Origin: an uncultured Oscillospiraceae bacterium
Lineage (GTDB): Bacteria > Bacillota > Clostridia > Oscillospirales > Ruminococcaceae
DNA: 64,000 bases
Assembly: GCA_910586535.1 (NCBI GenBank)
Contig: CAJUHS010000008.1
Location: 47,143-111,142 of the forward strand
Direction of reading: 5' to 3'
A model generated the notes under the pieces. It was not told the origin of the DNA. It worked only from the letters and a program-made list of their open reading frames with translations, and did no database searches. Within the stretch, counting starts at the first letter, position 1. Every line of letters begins with the position of its first letter. This document shows, one piece after another, positions 52,328-59,807 of the stretch. A program made the position numbers and the translations under genes.

Positions 52328-52537
52328 TGGATTTGCGGAAACGGCAACGGAAATCAGTTTACTGTACTATAAGCAATCCATAAAAATTTCCTTTTTGCAG
52401 GAGGTTGGTTTAAACGCCGGCAGTATAAATAATATATTTTAAAAATGCGTAACGGGAGACCTGTTCTCTGAAAATTTGGCCGGAATATTTTTTGTACCGC
52501 TATAAAATTGATTTTCGCCTTATTTCCGCAAAAGCTG
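52328..52537. other. intergenic region, nothing recognised
   Basis: About 210 bp between the divergent promoters of the NifX-like and microprotein genes. A/T-rich; no gene, repeat or clear operator seen. Confidence 0.5.
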
Positions 52538-52566
52538 TTGAAATTCAGAGAAAAAAGTGATATAAT
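52538..52566 (+). promoter_or_regulatory. promoter of sorting-signal-like microprotein
   Basis: TTGAAA (52538-52543), a 17-bp spacer and a perfect TATAAT (52561-52566), 33 bp before the ATG. Confidence 0.8.
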
Positions 52567-52599
52567 AATACAAAAATAATGGGAAAGGAGATAATTTTC

Positions 52600-52743
52600 A
52601 TGCCATTTACATTTTTGGCTTCGGTGAATCCGGCTACGGGAAACGTATCCGCAGCAACATATATAATCATAATTGCCGCGGCAGCCGTACTTATCGCCGG
52701 TGCGGTAATTGCGGGGATAGTTTCCAAAAAGAAGAAAAAATAA
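52600..52743 (+). CDS. 47-residue microprotein resembling a cell-wall sorting signal
   Basis: A tiny gene with a strong promoter and GAAAGGAGA 8 nt before ATG. The protein starts MPFTFLASV, then NPATG at residues 10-14. A hydrophobic helix (~20-42, rich in Ile and Ala) and a KKKKK end follow. This is the exact order of a sortase sorting signal (xPxTG, membrane span, positive tail), but with almost nothing in front to display. It could instead be a plain small membrane protein. No sortase gene is in the window. Confidence 0.75.
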   Translation: MPFTFLASVNPATGNVSAATYIIIIAAAAVLIAGAVIAGIVSKKKKK

Positions 52744-52903
52744 GAACGTAACTGCGTTCCGCGTGGTGTTTTTATACAAAATTATTGCCGAAACCCTTGC
52801 CTCAGTCACCAAAACGCCGAACATTTCTTTTGGGTATTTACTTTACCGCAAGGTTATGCTATTATACTAAAGCAAAGTAATTATCTGAAAGGAAGCTTTA
52901 TTT

Positions 52904-53776
52904 ATGAAAAAGAATCTTATCAAGGCGCTTGCGGCTCTGGCTCTGACTCCCGCAATGCTGCTTGCAGGCTGTTCCGCCGACGGAAACGGCGATACTCCTG
53001 AGGAGACCTCCGCTTCTGTCAGCGACGGTGCCGCCAACGACGGCAATTCCACCGATGCGGGCGAGGACAAGTCGCTTCAGAACGTTCTTGATTCTGGAAA
53101 ATTTGTACTTGGTCTTGACGCTACCTTTAAGCCAATGGGCTTTACTGATGAGCAGGACAACATAGTCGGCTTCGATATCGACCTGGCAGAGGAGGTTTGC
53201 AGCCGTATGGGCGTTGAGCTCGTAAAGCAGCCCGTTGACTGGGATACCAAGGAACAGGACCTTAACGCGGGCAAGATCGACTGTATCTGGAACGGTCTTT
53301 CCATCAACGAGGAAAGACAGGAGATCATGAACCTTTCCGACCCCTACATGAAGAACGACATGATCTTTGTTGTTAAAAAGGACAGCGAGATCGCTACACA
53401 GGCAGACCTTGACGGTAAGGCTGTAGCGGTGCAGAGCGGTTCAACGGCTCAGGAGATACTTAACGAGTCGGGTCTTAACATTACCGCAACAGAACTGGCA
53501 ACAAATGTTGAATGCCTCCAGCAGCTTGATCTTGACCTTGTTGATGCGGTTTTCCTTGACAGTGTTGTTGCAAATTATGAGATATCCACCACCGGCAAGG
53601 ACTACGCTATACTTCCCGACGGTCTTTCCCCCGAGGAGTATGCTATCGGTTTCCGCAAGGGAGACCAGGCGCTTCGTGACGAGGTGCAGAAGATCCTCTC
53701 TGAAATGAAAGCCGACGGCAAGATTGAGGAAATTTCGACCAAGTGGTTTGGTTCTGACATTACAACTATTAAGTAA
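52904..53776 (+). CDS. amino-acid ABC transporter substrate-binding lipoprotein
   Basis: A family-3 solute-binding protein. The lipobox LLAGC (Cys23) is followed by an acidic Ser/Asp-rich linker (~26-58) and the binding domain: LDATFKPMGFTDEQDNIVGFDIDLAEEVC (~75-103), IWNGLSINEERQEIMNLSDPYM (~127-148), GKAVAVQSGSTAQEIL (~170). Polar amino acids are the expected ligands. No permease or ATPase gene is adjacent, so it must pair with components elsewhere. GAAAGGAAG precedes ATG. Confidence 0.92.
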   Translation: MKKNLIKALAALALTPAMLLAGCSADGNGDTPEETSASVSDGAANDGNSTDAGEDKSLQNVLDSGKFVLGLDATFKPMGFTDEQDNIVGFDIDLAEEVCSRMGVELVKQPVDWDTKEQDLNAGKIDCIWNGLSINEERQEIMNLSDPYMKNDMIFVVKKDSEIATQADLDGKAVAVQSGSTAQEILNESGLNITATELATNVECLQQLDLDLVDAVFLDSVVANYEISTTGKDYAILPDGLSPEEYAIGFRKGDQALRDEVQKILSEMKADGKIEEISTKWFGSDITTIK

Positions 53777-53790
53777 ATCCAATTAAAATG

Positions 53791-53822
53791 GACAGGACGG
53801 TTCGCCGTTCTGTCTTATTTTT
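53791..53822 (+). terminator. intrinsic terminator
   Basis: GACAGGACGG (53791-53800) pairs with CCGTTCTGTC (53804-53813) around a TTCG tetraloop, then TTATTTTT. Confidence 0.88.
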
Positions 53823-53881
53823 ATCCGCACCAAAAATTTGTACTGTTAAAAAATGATTTCCTTGACCGGCAAGTTAAATTC

Positions 53882-53910
53882 TTGACAAACTGCACAAAAG
53901 ATAGTATAAT
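53882..53910 (+). promoter_or_regulatory. consensus promoter of aconitase operon
   Basis: Perfect TTGACA (53882-53887) and TATAAT (53905-53910) with a 17-bp spacer. Confidence 0.88.
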
Positions 53911-53948
53911 AAATATGTATAATTTATAATTTGAAAGGATGATCGCAA

Positions 53949-55886
53949 GTGGGATACACGTTAACGGAAAAAATTCTTAAGGCGCACCTTGTGGACGGCG
54001 AGTTTGTCAAGGGCGGAGAAATAGGAATAAAGATCGACCAGACTCTTACTCAGGACGCAACGGGTACTATGGCGTACCTTGAATTTGAAGCTATGGGAGT
54101 TCCAAGAGTAAAAACGGAACGCTCAGTGGCATATATCGACCACAATACCCTCCAGTCGGGCTTCGAGAACGCCGACGATCACCGCTTTATCGGCTCTGTG
54201 GCTAAAAAGCACGGCATTTATTTCTCACGTCCCGGAAACGGTATCTGTCACCAGGTACACCTTGAACGCTTCGGTATCCCCGGCAAGACTCTTATCGGCT
54301 CGGACAGCCATACTCCCACAGGCGGCGGACTGGGAATGATAGCCATAGGCGCGGGCGGTCTGGACGTTGCCGTTGCTATGGGCGGCGGAGCATACTATAT
54401 TACATATCCGAAAATAGTAAACGTTAAGCTGACGGGCAAGCTTTCCCCTTGGGTAGCGGCTAAGGACGTTATACTTGAAGTCCTCCGCAGAATGTCAGTA
54501 AAGGGAGGCGTTGGCAAGGTCATTGAGTACACAGGCGAGGGAGTTAAGACCCTCAGCGTACCCGAAAGAGCAACCATTACCAACATGGGCGCGGAGCTTG
54601 GAGCAACAACGTCCATTTTCCCTTCGGACGAAATAACCAAGAAATTCCTTGACGCTCAGAAGCGGGGCGATGTTTGGACTGAGCTTTCAGCCGACCCCGA
54701 CGCCCAATACGATGAAGTTATTGAGATAAACCTTTCGGAGCTTGCTCCGCTTGCGGCTTGTCCTCATTCTCCGGATAACATCAAGTCTGCGGAGGAACTA
54801 AAGGGCATGAAGATAGATCAGGTCTGCATAGGTTCGTGTACCAACAGCTCCCTTATGGACATGATGAAGGTTGCCCACATTTTAAAGGGCAGGACGGTTC
54901 ACCCCGACGTTTCCCTGTCTATCGCACCCGGCTCGAAGCAGGTACTGAATATGCTTGCCCAAAACGGCGCGCTGGCAATTATGATAGACGCGGGCGCGCG
55001 TATACTTGAAAGCGCCTGCGGTCCCTGCATAGGCATGGGGCAGTCACCAAACTCAAATGGTATCTCTTTGCGTACGTTCAACAGAAACTTTGAGGGACGT
55101 TCGGGTACTAAAGACGGCCAGATATATCTTGTTTCCCCGGAGACCGCGGCGGCTTCCGCAGTTGCGGGAGTTTACACTGATCCGACCTCTTTGGGAGATA
55201 TGCCTGCCTTTGAAATGCCCGGGGAGTTCATCATAAACGACAACATGGTAGTTCCTCCCGCTCCCGAGTCGGAAATGGACAAGGTGGAGATACTCCGCGG
55301 ACCCAACATCAAGCCTTTCCCTGTTACCGCTCCTCTTGCGGACAGCATTTCAGCACCCTGCTCCCTTAAAGTGGGGGACAACATCACTACCGACCACATC
55401 ATGCCTGCGGGAGCTAAGATACTTCCGCTGCGTTCAAATATTCCTGCAATTTCCAAATTTTGCTTTACGGTTTGCGACGAGGACTTCCCCGCACGTGCTG
55501 AAAGCATGGGCAAAAGCATTATTGTTGGCGGCGTGAACTACGGTCAGGGCTCGTCACGCGAGCACGCGGCTCTTGCTCCTCTGCACCTGGGGGTAAAGGC
55601 AGTTCTGGTAAAGAGCTTTGCGAGAATACACCGTTCTAACCTGATAAACGCGGGAATCCTGCCGCTGACCTTTGTTAACGAGAATGATTATGATAAAATT
55701 TCACAGGGGGACGAACTTGCTCTGGAAAACGTCCGCGCTGATATTGAAGCTGGCAAGACCGAGCTTACTCTCAAAAATAAGACCACAGGCGCGGATATTC
55801 CCGTGATGTGCGAGCTTACGGGCAGAACAAAGGATATTATTCTTGCGGGAGGGCTTCTTGACTACACCCGCGAGAGCCTGAAGTAA
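53949..55886 (+). CDS. acnA: aconitate hydratase
   Basis: A 4Fe-4S enzyme isomerising citrate to isocitrate. Cluster ligands are visible in CIGSCTNSS (~299) and CGPCIGMGQSPNSNG (~357). Also seen are HLERFGIPGKTLIGSDSHTPTGGG (~97-120) and the swivel-domain GGVNYGQGSSREHAAL (~525). At 645 residues it is shorter than E. coli AcnA and fits the compact bacterial form of about 640-660. GTG at 53949 follows GAAAGGA. It is the first gene of an operon with the DUF3795-like and icd genes. Confidence 0.95.
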   Translation: MGYTLTEKILKAHLVDGEFVKGGEIGIKIDQTLTQDATGTMAYLEFEAMGVPRVKTERSVAYIDHNTLQSGFENADDHRFIGSVAKKHGIYFSRPGNGICHQVHLERFGIPGKTLIGSDSHTPTGGGLGMIAIGAGGLDVAVAMGGGAYYITYPKIVNVKLTGKLSPWVAAKDVILEVLRRMSVKGGVGKVIEYTGEGVKTLSVPERATITNMGAELGATTSIFPSDEITKKFLDAQKRGDVWTELSADPDAQYDEVIEINLSELAPLAACPHSPDNIKSAEELKGMKIDQVCIGSCTNSSLMDMMKVAHILKGRTVHPDVSLSIAPGSKQVLNMLAQNGALAIMIDAGARILESACGPCIGMGQSPNSNGISLRTFNRNFEGRSGTKDGQIYLVSPETAAASAVAGVYTDPTSLGDMPAFEMPGEFIINDNMVVPPAPESEMDKVEILRGPNIKPFPVTAPLADSISAPCSLKVGDNITTDHIMPAGAKILPLRSNIPAISKFCFTVCDEDFPARAESMGKSIIVGGVNYGQGSSREHAALAPLHLGVKAVLVKSFARIHRSNLINAGILPLTFVNENDYDKISQGDELALENVRADIEAGKTELTLKNKTTGADIPVMCELTGRTKDIILAGGLLDYTRESLK

Positions 55887-56317
55887 TGTACAGGTCCCGC
55901 TGCGGACTGGACTGCGACGTCTGTGTGAACCGCGAGGAATGCGGCTGTCCGGGCTGTCTTGATCTTGCGGAGGGCGATTGGGCGGGGGACTGCGATATCA
56001 AGAAATGCTGCGAGGATAAGCTTCTGGAGCATTGCGGCCTCTGTTCAGATTTTCCCTGCGATTTGCTGAGAAACACCGCCTTCGACACAGAGGAGGGAGA
56101 CGACGGAGAACGTCTCATAACCTTGAAACGCTGGTCGGAGGAAGAACCTGCGTCCAAACGAAAAGCCATAAGCCGTCCCCTGCTTGGTCTTGCTATTGGT
56201 GTGACCGCAGGGGCGGTGCTGGGGGCTTTTACCAGCGGATTCGGAGCAATGGTTTTTGCCTGCGCTATTGCGGGTACGGCGGTGGGACTTTTCATCGACC
56301 TGTCGGCGAAAAAATAG
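55886..56317 (+). CDS. DUF3795-like Cys-rich membrane protein
   Basis: The first ~60 residues hold nine or more Cys in the DUF3795 pattern (CGLDCDVCVNREECGCPGC, CDIKKCCEDK, CGLCSDFPC), a probable metal or Fe-S site facing the cytoplasm. Two membrane helices (~97-117 and ~119-138) follow. Plain DUF3795 proteins lack these. ATG overlaps the aconitase stop (TAATG), so it is translationally coupled to aconitase. A link to Fe-S supply for aconitase is speculation. Confidence 0.75.
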   Translation: MYRSRCGLDCDVCVNREECGCPGCLDLAEGDWAGDCDIKKCCEDKLLEHCGLCSDFPCDLLRNTAFDTEEGDDGERLITLKRWSEEEPASKRKAISRPLLGLAIGVTAGAVLGAFTSGFGAMVFACAIAGTAVGLFIDLSAKK

Positions 56318-56376
56318 CGTCCCCCTATTTTACATACTGCATATTTGAAATAAATTAAATTACGGAGGAAAACCAA

Positions 56377-57597
56377 ATGTCTGATAAAATCAAAATGACT
56401 ACCCCCCTTGTGGAAATGGACGGCGACGAGATGACCCGAATCATCTGGAAGATGATAAAGGATATTCTCATCAATCCCTATATTGAGCTGAACACGGAGT
56501 ACTACGATCTTGGTCTTGTACACCGCAATGAGACGGACGATCAGGTTACTGTCGATTCGGCGAACGCTACCAAAAAGTACGGCGTTGCCGTTAAGTGCGC
56601 CACTATCACCCCCAATGCTCAGCGCGTTGAGGAGTACAAGCTGAAGGAGATGTGGAAGTCTCCCAACGGCACTATCCGCGCAATTCTGGACGGTACGGTT
56701 TTCAGAAAGCCAATTCTTGTAAATGGCATTACGCCCTATATTCCCACATGGACTAAGCCTATCACTATCGCCCGTCACGCTTACGGCGACATCTATAAGA
56801 ACACCGAGCTGAAAGCTTCCCAAGGCAGCAAAGCGGAGATCGTCATCACCGACAAGGACGGCAAGGAGACCCGTGCTCTTATCCACGATTTCAAAAATTC
56901 CGACGGTATCGTTCAGGGCGTTCACAACCTTGACAATTCTATCGCAAGCTTTGCAAGAGCCTGCTTCAACTACGCTCTCGACGCCAAGGAGGACTTGTGG
57001 TTCGCTTCAAAGGACACAATTTCCAAGACCTACGACCACCGTTTCAAGGATATTTTTGCTGAGATCTACGAGGCTGAGTACAAGTCCAAATTCGAGGCCG
57101 CGGGTATCGAGTATTTCTATACTCTAATTGACGACGTTGTTGCACGGGTTGTCCGTTCCGAGGGCGGCTTTATCTGGGCTTGCAAAAACTACGACGGTGA
57201 TGTTATGTCTGATATGCTTGCGACAGCTTTCGGCTCTTTGGGACTTATGACCTCGGTTCTAGTATCTCCCGACGGAGTTTACGAGTACGAAGCTGCTCAC
57301 GGAACGGTAACGCGCCACTACTATAACTATCTTAAGGGAGAAAAGACCTCCACAAACCCCATTGCCACCATTTTCGCATGGTCGGGAGCGCTCCGCAAGA
57401 GGGGGGAACTGGACAATATCCCCGCGCTCTGCGATTACGCCGACAAGCTTGAAAAGGCTTCGGTTCAGACTATGGAGGACGGTATCATGGACAAGAACCT
57501 TGCCGCAATGAGCAAGCTTCCCGACAAGCAGGTGGTGGATACGGAAACCTTCCTTGTTGAGATAAATAAGAGACTTGAAAAAATGATGCAGGACTAA
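56377..57597 (+). CDS. icd: NADP-dependent isocitrate dehydrogenase
   Basis: Oxidative decarboxylation of isocitrate to 2-oxoglutarate. It is of the eukaryote-like class II type: MTTPLVEMDGDEMTRIIW at the start, VAVKCATITPNAQRVEEY (~70), WKSPNGTIRAILDGTVFR (~93, substrate Ser/Arg), the metal site in TLIDDVVARV and YDGDVMSDMLA (~250-285) and AAHGTVTRHY (~308). The 406-residue length is normal. GGAGGAAAA precedes ATG. It completes the citrate-to-glutamate branch with citrate synthase and aconitase. Confidence 0.96.
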   Translation: MSDKIKMTTPLVEMDGDEMTRIIWKMIKDILINPYIELNTEYYDLGLVHRNETDDQVTVDSANATKKYGVAVKCATITPNAQRVEEYKLKEMWKSPNGTIRAILDGTVFRKPILVNGITPYIPTWTKPITIARHAYGDIYKNTELKASQGSKAEIVITDKDGKETRALIHDFKNSDGIVQGVHNLDNSIASFARACFNYALDAKEDLWFASKDTISKTYDHRFKDIFAEIYEAEYKSKFEAAGIEYFYTLIDDVVARVVRSEGGFIWACKNYDGDVMSDMLATAFGSLGLMTSVLVSPDGVYEYEAAHGTVTRHYYNYLKGEKTSTNPIATIFAWSGALRKRGELDNIPALCDYADKLEKASVQTMEDGIMDKNLAAMSKLPDKQVVDTETFLVEINKRLEKMMQD

Positions 57598-57602
57598 GCC
57601 GA

Positions 57603-57665
57603 TTCTAATCTCCAGTTAAAAGTTTAGATAAAAGATCTGCCGCACTTTTTTATTGGACATTAGTA
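57603..57665. mobile_element. truncated MITE-like element, copy 3
   Basis: Only the ends remain: TTCTAATCTCCAGTTAAAAG on the left and TTTTTTATTGGACATTAGTA on the right, matching the ends of copies 1 and 2 with several changes. The interior is lost. It begins 5 bp after the icd stop. Confidence 0.55.
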
Positions 57666-57722
57666 TAAAAAGCTACGTATCCTAAATAGTTAATAGTTTT
57701 TATTCAAAAGGGTGAAAACGTC

Positions 57723-58382
57723 ATGGCAAAGAATATATCAACGTCTGTTATAAAGCGGCTTCCAAGGTACTACAGATTTGTGGGAGAGCTTCTGAAGCAG
57801 GGAACGGTAAGGATTTCGTCCGGAGAGCTGGCGGGGAAAATGTCCCTGACGGCTTCCCAGATACGGCAGGACTTAAACTGCTTTGGCGGCTTCGGTCAGC
57901 AGGGCTACGGCTACAATTTGCAGGAACTTCACGATGAGATTGGCAAAATACTCGGAGTGGATCAGGGATACAAGACTGTGCTTATCGGCGCGGGAAACCT
58001 TGGCAGAGCAATCGCCACGCATATGAATTTCAGTGAGTACGGCTGCGATCTTGTTGGCATTTTCGACAGCGATCCCTCAAAGGCAGGAAGCATTGTTGCG
58101 GGACTTCGCGTGATACCAGTATCGGAGATGGAAAGCTTTTTTCAAAAGGAAAAACCGCAGATAGCGATATTGTGCATACCCAAAACTGCTGCTCAGGAGC
58201 TTGCGGACAAGCTTGTCTCGCTGGGCATAACGGCTTTCTGGAATTTCAGCCATTACGATATAAAGGTTGCACACAAGGACGCGGCGGTGGAAAACGTCCA
58301 CCTCGGCGACAGCATAATGACCCTCGCTTATGCGCTTACCCACGCGGACGATGATGACGGCAAAACCGAAAAGAGCAAATAA
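57723..58382 (+). CDS. rex: redox-sensing transcriptional repressor Rex
   Basis: Senses the NADH/NAD+ ratio and represses fermentative and redox genes. Residues ~1-80 are a winged helix (VIKRLPRYYRFVGELLKQGTVRISSGELAGKMSLTASQIRQDLNCFGGFGQQGYGYN). The NAD-binding Rossmann domain starts VLIGAGNLGRAIATHM (~92), followed by a C-terminal swapping helix. The 219-residue length is normal. AAAAGGGTG lies 7-8 nt before ATG. A matching operator lies at 14991 in this window. Confidence 0.96.
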   Translation: MAKNISTSVIKRLPRYYRFVGELLKQGTVRISSGELAGKMSLTASQIRQDLNCFGGFGQQGYGYNLQELHDEIGKILGVDQGYKTVLIGAGNLGRAIATHMNFSEYGCDLVGIFDSDPSKAGSIVAGLRVIPVSEMESFFQKEKPQIAILCIPKTAAQELADKLVSLGITAFWNFSHYDIKVAHKDAAVENVHLGDSIMTLAYALTHADDDDGKTEKSK

Positions 58383-58421
58383 AGCTTCCCGAGCGCACAA
58401 AAGCGTTCGGGAAGCTTTTTA
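58381..58421 (+). terminator. intrinsic terminator of rex
   Basis: AAAGCTTCCCGA and TCGGGAAGCTTT form perfect 12-bp arms extended by GCG pairs, followed by TTATT. Confidence 0.92.
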
Positions 58422-58589
58422 TTGTCGTTCTTTACCTCATAATAATTATTTGCAATCCGGCAAATCACATGGAGACTTTGACGTTTCCGCCGAAATGGTT
58501 TGCGGATTTTGCCGCACGGAAAAAGGTCCTCCAAGCCGTTTGCATCCTTTCTGTATATTTAACTCTCAATATTGAAAAATTCATGAATT

Positions 58590-58619
58590 TAAAAAGCGGC
58601 AGACTTTGCGCCCGCCGCC
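58590..58619 (-). terminator. terminator of aroK operon
   Basis: On the minus strand, GCGGC (58618-58614) pairs with GCCGC (58600-58596), followed by TTTTT. It lies just beyond the aroK stop. The 170 bp between it and the rex terminator hold nothing recognised. Confidence 0.65.
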
Positions 58620-58627
58620 TAAAGGGT

Positions 58628-59122
58628 TTATTCTATCGCTGAAATTATCTTATCCGCAATTTCCTCTGCAGAACCGTCTCCGCTTATCGTTAACGAAGCG
58701 TTTCCGCTGTATACTGGAGCCCTGCTGCTGTAAATTATTTCAAGCTCTTCTTTGGTGTTGTTCATAACGATGGGGCGGTTTTTGTCCCCTGAAATGCGTG
58801 AATAACAGGTCTCGAAAGGAACGTCGATATAGATCACAGTTCCCGCCGCAGAAGCTATTTCTGCGTTTTCCTTTTTCAGCATCGCGCCGCCTCCGCAGGC
58901 AATAACGCCGCTTTTTCCGGCAAGCTCGCGTACTGCCTCCGTTTCTGCTTCACGGAAATATTTCTCTCCTTTTTCCGCAAATATACGAGGTATTTCCATT
59001 TTCTCCTTTTCCGTAATATAGTCGTCCATATCGAAGAATCCGCAGCCGAGCTTTTCGGCAAGAAGTTTTCCCGCAGTAGTTTTTCCGCAGCCCATAAAGC
59101 CGCATAAATAGATAGGTCTCAT
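58628..59122 (-). CDS. aroK: shikimate kinase
   Basis: Phosphorylates shikimate in chorismate synthesis. Walker A is GFMGCGKTTAGKLLA (~8-22). The shikimate Asp is in DMDDYI (~35), Arg in FREAE (~58), the GGG loop in IACGGGAML (~75) and the lid Arg in GDKNRPI (~115). The 164-residue length is typical. Its start overlaps the stop of the upstream unknown gene by 4 nt (ATGA), so it is the last gene of a three-gene operon. Confidence 0.94.
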   Translation of the reverse strand: MRPIYLCGFMGCGKTTAGKLLAEKLGCGFFDMDDYITEKEKMEIPRIFAEKGEKYFREAETEAVRELAGKSGVIACGGGAMLKKENAEIASAAGTVIYIDVPFETCYSRISGDKNRPIVMNNTKEELEIIYSSRAPVYSGNASLTISGDGSAEEIADKIISAIE

Positions 59123-59775
59123 AGCTGTTTCCCCTCAACTTCGGAAAGATTGTCGGCGGTGTACTCCGTCATCTTGTTTCTTATTTCCTCCTCGAGACAT
59201 GAGTAAAACATTGCGAAAAGCACGTCCGCAAATCCCAGCAGAAACATATTTTTATTGGTTATTTCCGCCAGCTCGGGAACGTTGGTATAGATGTATGTCT
59301 TGTACCAGTCTGCGGTAAACGGCTGAAGTTTTTTCCCCTTTCTGACAAGGTACTTTGTTTCCAGAAACGTTTCGGATATTATGTCCTTATAGTTTTCCGC
59401 ACCTTTTTCCATTACTGCGTTATAGAGGCGGTAAAGCTGATCGTCGGTCATATTTTCATCGTTTATCTTAACGTTTTTCAAAGTGGGTATCCTCACTGCC
59501 AGCGAGTAGACCATAAGCGATAAGACATGGTTGTACGCCTCGCTCTGCATTTCGGCGCAGGTACGTTCGTCTATGTGCAGACCCAGCCCCTGCAAACAGT
59601 CGGTATCGGTAATATTGTTGAGCACAACCTTGAATGAGTCTTTAATGCTGATGTTGTAGAAATCGTCCTCAGCAATGGAATAGATATATTTCATTGCGTT
59701 GTAAAGGCTTACTCCGCCCTTTATGATAGTGTCCGCAAGACCGTTTATCGCGGCTGCTTCGTTTATAAAAAGCAT
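59119..59775 (-). CDS. uncharacterised protein in aroK operon
   Basis: A 218-residue, mostly helical soluble protein with no recognised domain. Features: AINGLADTIIKGGVSLYNAMKYIY near the start and a central CLQGLGLHIDERTCAEMQSEAYNHVLSL. GAAAGGAGC precedes ATG on the minus strand. It lies 32 nt after the large zinc-finger-like gene and overlaps aroK, so the three are co-expressed; the reason is not apparent. Confidence 0.7.
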   Translation of the reverse strand: MLFINEAAAINGLADTIIKGGVSLYNAMKYIYSIAEDDFYNISIKDSFKVVLNNITDTDCLQGLGLHIDERTCAEMQSEAYNHVLSLMVYSLAVRIPTLKNVKINDENMTDDQLYRLYNAVMEKGAENYKDIISETFLETKYLVRKGKKLQPFTADWYKTYIYTNVPELAEITNKNMFLLGFADVLFAMFYSCLEEEIRNKMTEYTADNLSEVEGKQL

Positions 59776-59807
59776 TTTGCAGCTCCTTTCGGTTTTATGT
59801 GGAACTT

